Assembly (NCBI GenBank): GCA_947457975.1
Contig: CANGYC010000048.1
Span: forward strand, 1-11,996
Reading direction: 5' to 3'
Length of the DNA: 11,996 nucleotides
Source: Comamonadaceae bacterium
GTDB taxonomy: Bacteria; Pseudomonadota; Gammaproteobacteria; Burkholderiales; Burkholderiaceae_C
Shown here: piece after piece, positions 9,146 to 11,996 of the stretch
Layout of the letters: the number at the start of each line of letters is the position of its first letter
Position numbering within the stretch: the first letter of the stretch is position 1
Position numbers and translations under genes: made by a program
Notes under the pieces: model-generated
What the model was told of the DNA's origin: nothing
The model's database searches: none
The model's input: the letters and a program-made list of their open reading frames with translations, nothing else

Positions 9146-9959
9146 CGAACAACCCTTTGTCATAAGCCGCCGCCTGAACGCTGCGGCCGAATTCATTTTT
9201 CAGCCGGGCGCCCAGGGAGCGCTCCAAAGCCGGATTATCAGTCTTGCGCGCCGCCTTCACGGCCAACCACAGGCTTTCGGCCGTACCCGTCTGGCGGGCA
9301 TGGAGTTCAGCCAGCTGCGCGCCGGCCCCCTGCCACTGCCCGCCTGCGTAGAGCAGCTGGGCCAGCATCAGGCCCAGGTCGGGACTGGCGGGCTCCAGGC
9401 GCAAGGCCTGGCGCAAGCTGAGCTCGGCCTGCCCTGTCCGGCCCGCACGCCATTGGCACTGGGCCAGAGCCGACCAGGTCTTGGCGGCTTGGGCCAAGCC
9501 CGGTTGCGCGAGGGCTCGGTGGAACAGGGCCGCAGCTTCCTCGTGGCGGGCCAGGCTGCGCGGATGCTGGCAAAGCATCCAAGCGTAGTTGTGCGCGATG
9601 TCCGCATCCAAAGGCGACAGGGTCAGGGCTTGCTGAAAACTGTCCTCTGCCTGGCTCCACTGGCCCATTCGCAGGTAGACAAGGCCGCGCAGGTTCCAGG
9701 CCAGGGCCAGGCGGGGGTCGCTGGCGAGAGCTTGCCGGATCTCCTCCAGCACCACCGTGTCCTGGCCCTGCTGATAGTAGGCAGTGGCCAAGGCCAGGCG
9801 CAGCCGGGCGCGCTGACCCGCTGGTGTGTCATCTGGAACGGTGGCGCGCTCCCTTGGGGCCGCGCTTCCAACCGGTGCGGGCGGCACCGCGCAAGCGGCC
9901 AACAGCAGCCCAGCCAGGAGGGCGCAGGCGACAGCAGACAGCGCAGAGCCCGGCCGCAT
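9138..9959 (-). CDS. pilW: PilW/PilF-type TPR lipoprotein for type IV pilus secretin assembly
   Basis: PilW (PilF in Pseudomonas) is an outer-membrane lipoprotein with TPR repeats that helps the PilQ secretin multimerise and localise. The 273-residue product starts with a lipoprotein signal peptide whose lipobox LAAC ends at Cys23. TPR units follow from about residue 50, the clearest being RLRLALATAYYQQGQDTVVL, AWNLRGLVYLRMGQWSQAED and NYAWMLCQHPRSLARHEEAA; the last shows the short insertion typical of this family. The C-terminal end ([22 protein letters not shown]) also matches the family's usual finish. ATG at 9959 gives a complete signal peptide and lies five bases after the rlmN stop, with GAGG just upstream. 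The rlmN-pilW-rodZ-ispG order is conserved in beta- and gammaproteobacteria, which supports the call over a generic TPR protein. Confidence 0.9.
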   Translation of the reverse strand: MRPGSALSAVACALLAGLLLAACAVPPAPVGSAAPRERATVPDDTPAGQRARLRLALATAYYQQGQDTVVLEEIRQALASDPRLALAWNLRGLVYLRMGQWSQAEDSFQQALTLSPLDADIAHNYAWMLCQHPRSLARHEEAAALFHRALAQPGLAQAAKTWSALAQCQWRAGRTGQAELSLRQALRLEPASPDLGLMLAQLLYAGGQWQGAGAQLAELHARQTGTAESLWLAVKAARKTDNPALERSLGARLKNEFGRSVQAAAYDKGLFDE

Positions 9960-9964
9960 GTGCC

Positions 9965-11113
9965 TCAGGCCTGGCCAGCGGGCACGCTCACCACCGGAAT
10001 CTGGCCGAGCATGCCCAGCCGCTGGCTGGCGATGCGCTCCTGCACGCCCGTGCGGTCCTTCACATCACCGGCCAGCTGGCCGCATGCGGCATCGATATCG
10101 TCACCCCGGGTCTTGCGCACCGTGGTCACCAGACCCGCCTCCATCAACAGTGCTGCAAAGGCCTGCACCTGTGGCTGGGGTGAGCGCTTGAGGCCGGAGG
10201 CCTCGAAGGGATTGAAGGGAATGAGGTTGAACTTGGCCTGCAGACCCTGCGCGCCATGGCGCTTCATCAAGGCAATCAGGTCGCGCGCATGCTCGGGCTG
10301 GTCGTTCACGCCGTCGAGCATGCAGTACTCAAAGGTGATGAAGTCACGCGGGGCAAATTCCTGGTAGCGCGTGCAGGCGTCCAGTAATTCATCGATCGGG
10401 TACTTGCGGTTCAGCGGCACCAGGTGGTCGCGAAGCGGATCGTTGGGCGCATGCAGGGAGACGGCCAGGGCCACTGGGCAATCTTGCGAGAGGCGGTCCA
10501 TCATGGGCACCACGCCCGAGGTGGAGACCGTCACGCGCCGGCGGGACAAGCCGTAGGCATGGTCATCGAGCATGACCTTGAGCGCGGGCACCAACTGAGC
10601 ATAGTTTTGCATCGGCTCACCCATGCCCATCATCACCACATTGGTGATCACGCGCTCGCTGCGGCCGAGTTCGCGGCGCAGCGTGTGCTCGGCGAACCAG
10701 AGCTGGGCCAGGATCTCGGCCGTGTCCAGGTTGCGGCTAAAACCCTGGTGGCCGGTGGAACAAAAGCGGCAACCCACGGCACAACCGGCCTGGGAGGAGA
10801 CGCACAAGGTGCCCCGGTCGGTCTCGGGAATGAAGACGCTCTCGATGAGGTTGCCATCGCCCACATCGAACAACCACTTGACCGTGCCGTCAGCCGAACG
10901 CTGGGTGCTGACCACAGGCAGCGCCTGGATGTGCGCGCACCCCGACAGCTTGTCGCGCAGGGACTTGGCCAGGTCGGTCATCTGAGCGAAATCGGTGGCG
11001 CCGCGCTGATGGATCCATCGGTAAAGCTGGGTGGCGCGGAAACGCTTTTCCCCCAGCCGCTCGCAGAAGGCGGCCAGGGCATCGAGGTCGAATCCGAGGA
11101 GATTGGTGCTCAT
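9965..11113 (-). CDS. rlmN: RlmN, dual-specificity 23S rRNA/tRNA adenine C2-methyltransferase
   Basis: RlmN is a radical-SAM enzyme that makes m2A2503 in 23S rRNA and m2A37 in some tRNAs, affecting decoding fidelity. The 382-residue product is full length. The radical-SAM cluster ligands are C111, C115 and C118 in [20 protein letters not shown]. The mechanistic cysteines are both present: C104 in GTLCVSSQ and C344 in [12 protein letters not shown], the one that carries the transferred methylene. [11 protein letters not shown] and NLIPFNPFE are further family motifs. I chose ATG at 11113, giving [13 protein letters not shown], with AAAGG upstream at short spacing. A longer frame to 11230 would run through the ndk terminator. 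It heads a tight cluster with pilW, rodZ and ispG. Its promoter should lie in the ~100 bases before 11113, but I see only weak matches. Confidence 0.98.
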   Translation of the reverse strand: MSTNLLGFDLDALAAFCERLGEKRFRATQLYRWIHQRGATDFAQMTDLAKSLRDKLSGCAHIQALPVVSTQRSADGTVKWLFDVGDGNLIESVFIPETDRGTLCVSSQAGCAVGCRFCSTGHQGFSRNLDTAEILAQLWFAEHTLRRELGRSERVITNVVMMGMGEPMQNYAQLVPALKVMLDDHAYGLSRRRVTVSTSGVVPMMDRLSQDCPVALAVSLHAPNDPLRDHLVPLNRKYPIDELLDACTRYQEFAPRDFITFEYCMLDGVNDQPEHARDLIALMKRHGAQGLQAKFNLIPFNPFEASGLKRSPQPQVQAFAALLMEAGLVTTVRKTRGDDIDAACGQLAGDVKDRTGVQERIASQRLGMLGQIPVVSVPAGQA

Positions 11114-11212
11114 GAGGCCTTTCCCATCCAGGGCCCGCCAGGGCCATGGGGCAAGCGTAGCGCCGCAACGGTGAAAAACAAGAGGGAGGCGCCCGTCTGC
11201 TTGGCCTGCCCC

Positions 11213-11241
11213 AAAAAACACGGGGCCCACAGGCCCCGCGT
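11213..11241 (-). terminator. Intrinsic terminator of ndk
   Basis: On the minus strand ACGCGGGGCC (11241-11232) pairs with GGCCCCGTGT (11227-11218) around a TGTG loop: ten pairs including one G-T wobble. The T-run covers 11218-11213. It lies 35 bases past the ndk stop and ends ndk transcription before rlmN, so rlmN needs its own promoter. Confidence 0.88.
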
Positions 11242-11276
11242 CAGTGAAGGAGCTTAGCGGGCTCCCCGTTGGCCGT

Positions 11277-11702
11277 TCAGCGCGAGTAGACGTTCATGCC
11301 GGGGAAGAAGAAAGCCACTTCCTGGGCGGCCGTCTCGGGGGCATCCGAGCCGTGGACGGCGTTGGCGTCGATGCTGTCGGCGAAGTCGGCGCGAATGGTG
11401 CCGGCGGCAGCCTTCTTGGGGTCGGTGGCACCCATCAGGTCACGATTCTTAGCAATTGCGCCTTCGCCTTCGAGCGCTTGGATCATCACCGGGCCGGAGA
11501 CCATGAAGTCGACCAGGTCCTTGAAGAAGGGGCGTGCCTTGTGCACGGCGTAGAAGGCCTCGGCCTCGCCGCGCGAGAGGTGGGCCATCTTGGCAGCCAC
11601 CACCTTGAGGCCTGCAGCCTCGAAGCGGGCGTAGATCTGGCCGATCACGTTCTTGGCGACTGCGTCGGGCTTGATGATGGAGAGGGTGCGCTCGATGGCC
11701 AT
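11277..11702 (-). CDS. ndk: Nucleoside diphosphate kinase
   Basis: Ndk transfers the gamma phosphate of ATP to other nucleoside diphosphates through a phosphohistidine, keeping NTP and dNTP pools balanced. The 141-residue product is the usual length. The active-site histidine is H117 in NAVHGSD. Nucleotide-binding and fold motifs are all present: [15 protein letters not shown] at the start, [17 protein letters not shown], and [20 protein letters not shown] at 11702 has AAGGA six bases upstream, a textbook site; a frame open to 11744 adds residues with no family support. The gene is flanked by a candidate promoter upstream and a strong terminator downstream, so it looks monocistronic, although read-through from the gene to its right is possible because I see no good terminator between them. 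Confidence 0.99.
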   Translation of the reverse strand: MAIERTLSIIKPDAVAKNVIGQIYARFEAAGLKVVAAKMAHLSRGEAEAFYAVHKARPFFKDLVDFMVSGPVMIQALEGEGAIAKNRDLMGATDPKKAAAGTIRADFADSIDANAVHGSDAPETAAQEVAFFFPGMNVYSR

Positions 11703-11752
11703 GGATATTCCTTTGGTTTTCTGAAAATCTGTCCGAATGAACAAAGCCCGCT

Positions 11753-11758
11753 ATTTTA
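11753..11758 (-). promoter_or_regulatory. Candidate -10 box of the ndk promoter
   Basis: TAAAAT on the minus strand matches five of six bases of the sigma-70 -10 consensus and sits in a short AT-rich patch of otherwise very GC-rich DNA. It would give a transcription start near 11746 and a leader of about 45 bases. No -35 match lies 16-18 bases upstream. The box is in the loop of the inverted repeat AAGCCC (11764-11759) and GGGCTT (11749-11744). Confidence 0.35.
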
Positions 11759-11797
11759 GGGCTTCTTCAAGGCCCCGGGCCCGCGGTGGGGGCATGC

Positions 11798-11996
11798 TCA
11801 GCCCCGTCCGCGCCCGCCCCGGCCACCACCCGAGCGGTTGCCACCACCGCCGCCGCCGCCACTGCGGCGCTGGCCTGTGGCTTGGCGCTGACGGGTGAAA
11901 GTGTCGGCGCCGATGTAGCCAAAAGAGGTCTTCATCGGGTCGGGCTGCCCCCCTGCGCCGGCGCCTTGGGCGCTACCACCGCCACCACCGCCGCCA
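11798..11996 (-). CDS. C-terminal tail of an Arg/Gly-rich protein, possibly an RluB-type pseudouridine synthase (N-terminus cut by window edge)
   Basis: Sixty-five codons read open from the right edge to a TGA at 11800-11798. They encode a Gly-rich block, then an ordered-looking segment PDPMKTSFGYIGADTFTRQR, then RSGGGGGGG and RSGGGRGGRGRG. Such tails bind RNA non-specifically. I recall similar Gly/Arg tails with a central GYIG-like segment on betaproteobacterial RluB (23S rRNA pseudouridine synthase); DEAD-box helicases also carry RG-rich tails. The catalytic part lies outside the window, so the family cannot be decided here. Evidence for coding: the frame has biased codons and no stops, the central segment looks like real protein, and the stop lies 95 bases before the ndk start. 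Confidence 0.65.
   Translation of the reverse strand, partial: GGGGGGGSAQGAGAGGQPDPMKTSFGYIGADTFTRQRQATGQRRSGGGGGGGNRSGGGRGGRGRG

Noticed and set aside
11111..11128. Five-codon mini-frame ATG GGA AAG GCC TCA TGA overlapping the rlmN start
   Set aside because: It could look like a leader peptide because its TGA overlaps the rlmN ATG, but it has no Shine-Dalgarno of its own, and GGAAAGG is more simply the rlmN ribosome-binding region.
11154..11181. TTGTTT and TACGCT spaced by 16 bases before rlmN on the minus strand
   Set aside because: Each box matches only three of six consensus bases. A promoter must exist somewhere after the ndk terminator, but this pair is not good enough to call.
11779..11996. 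Repeated CCGCCACCACC-type triplets at the right edge as a tandem repeat or CRISPR-like element
   Set aside because: They are Gly codons of a Gly-rich protein tail and have no repeat-spacer structure.

Overview
The window looks like chromosomal housekeeping DNA from a high-GC betaproteobacterium, probably Burkholderiales in the Comamonadaceae or Rubrivivax/Leptothrix neighbourhood. The basis is the protein sequences (Hfq with an RREH rim and short tail, a 423-residue IspG, a 141-residue Ndk, HflK with a long Pro/Gly-rich N-terminus) and the gene order. The order, not a database match, supports the placement, so the family-level call is an inference. Every convincing gene lies on the minus strand, so transcription runs from high to low coordinates. 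No stretch longer than about 165 bases lacks a gene.

Right end (11996 to about 11213): the C-terminal tail of an Arg/Gly-rich protein, possibly a pseudouridine synthase of the RluB type. Next comes ndk, which ends in a strong intrinsic terminator and so looks monocistronic.

Middle-right (11113 to 7171): rlmN, pilW/pilF, rodZ and ispG are packed with gaps or overlaps of 4 to 8 bases and must be co-transcribed. They cover rRNA/tRNA methylation, type IV pilus secretin assembly, cell-shape control and isoprenoid precursor synthesis. RodZ is unusual: it appears to lack the periplasmic DUF4115 domain.

Middle (7106 to 2512): hisS, a yfgM-like TPR membrane protein, bamB and der. The TPR gene and bamB overlap by four bases. 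The hisS to yfgM gap holds a terminator-like hairpin that competes with a second hairpin, plus a TACAAT box.

Left (2438 to 1): hfq, hflX and the first three quarters of hflK, the classic RNA-chaperone, ribosome-splitting GTPase and FtsH-regulator cluster. hflC would be expected just beyond position 1. hfq starts with GTG behind a good Shine-Dalgarno. hflX has no conventional start that preserves its conserved first beta-strand; a CTG overlapping the hfq stop is the best candidate.

I looked for defence systems, mobile elements, CRISPR arrays, tRNA or rRNA genes, attachment sites and toxin-antitoxin pairs and saw none. The long open frames on the plus strand are antisense shadows of high-GC genes. 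I found no new multi-gene system. The points most worth checking are the shortened RodZ, the hflX start and the hisS-yfgM intergenic element.
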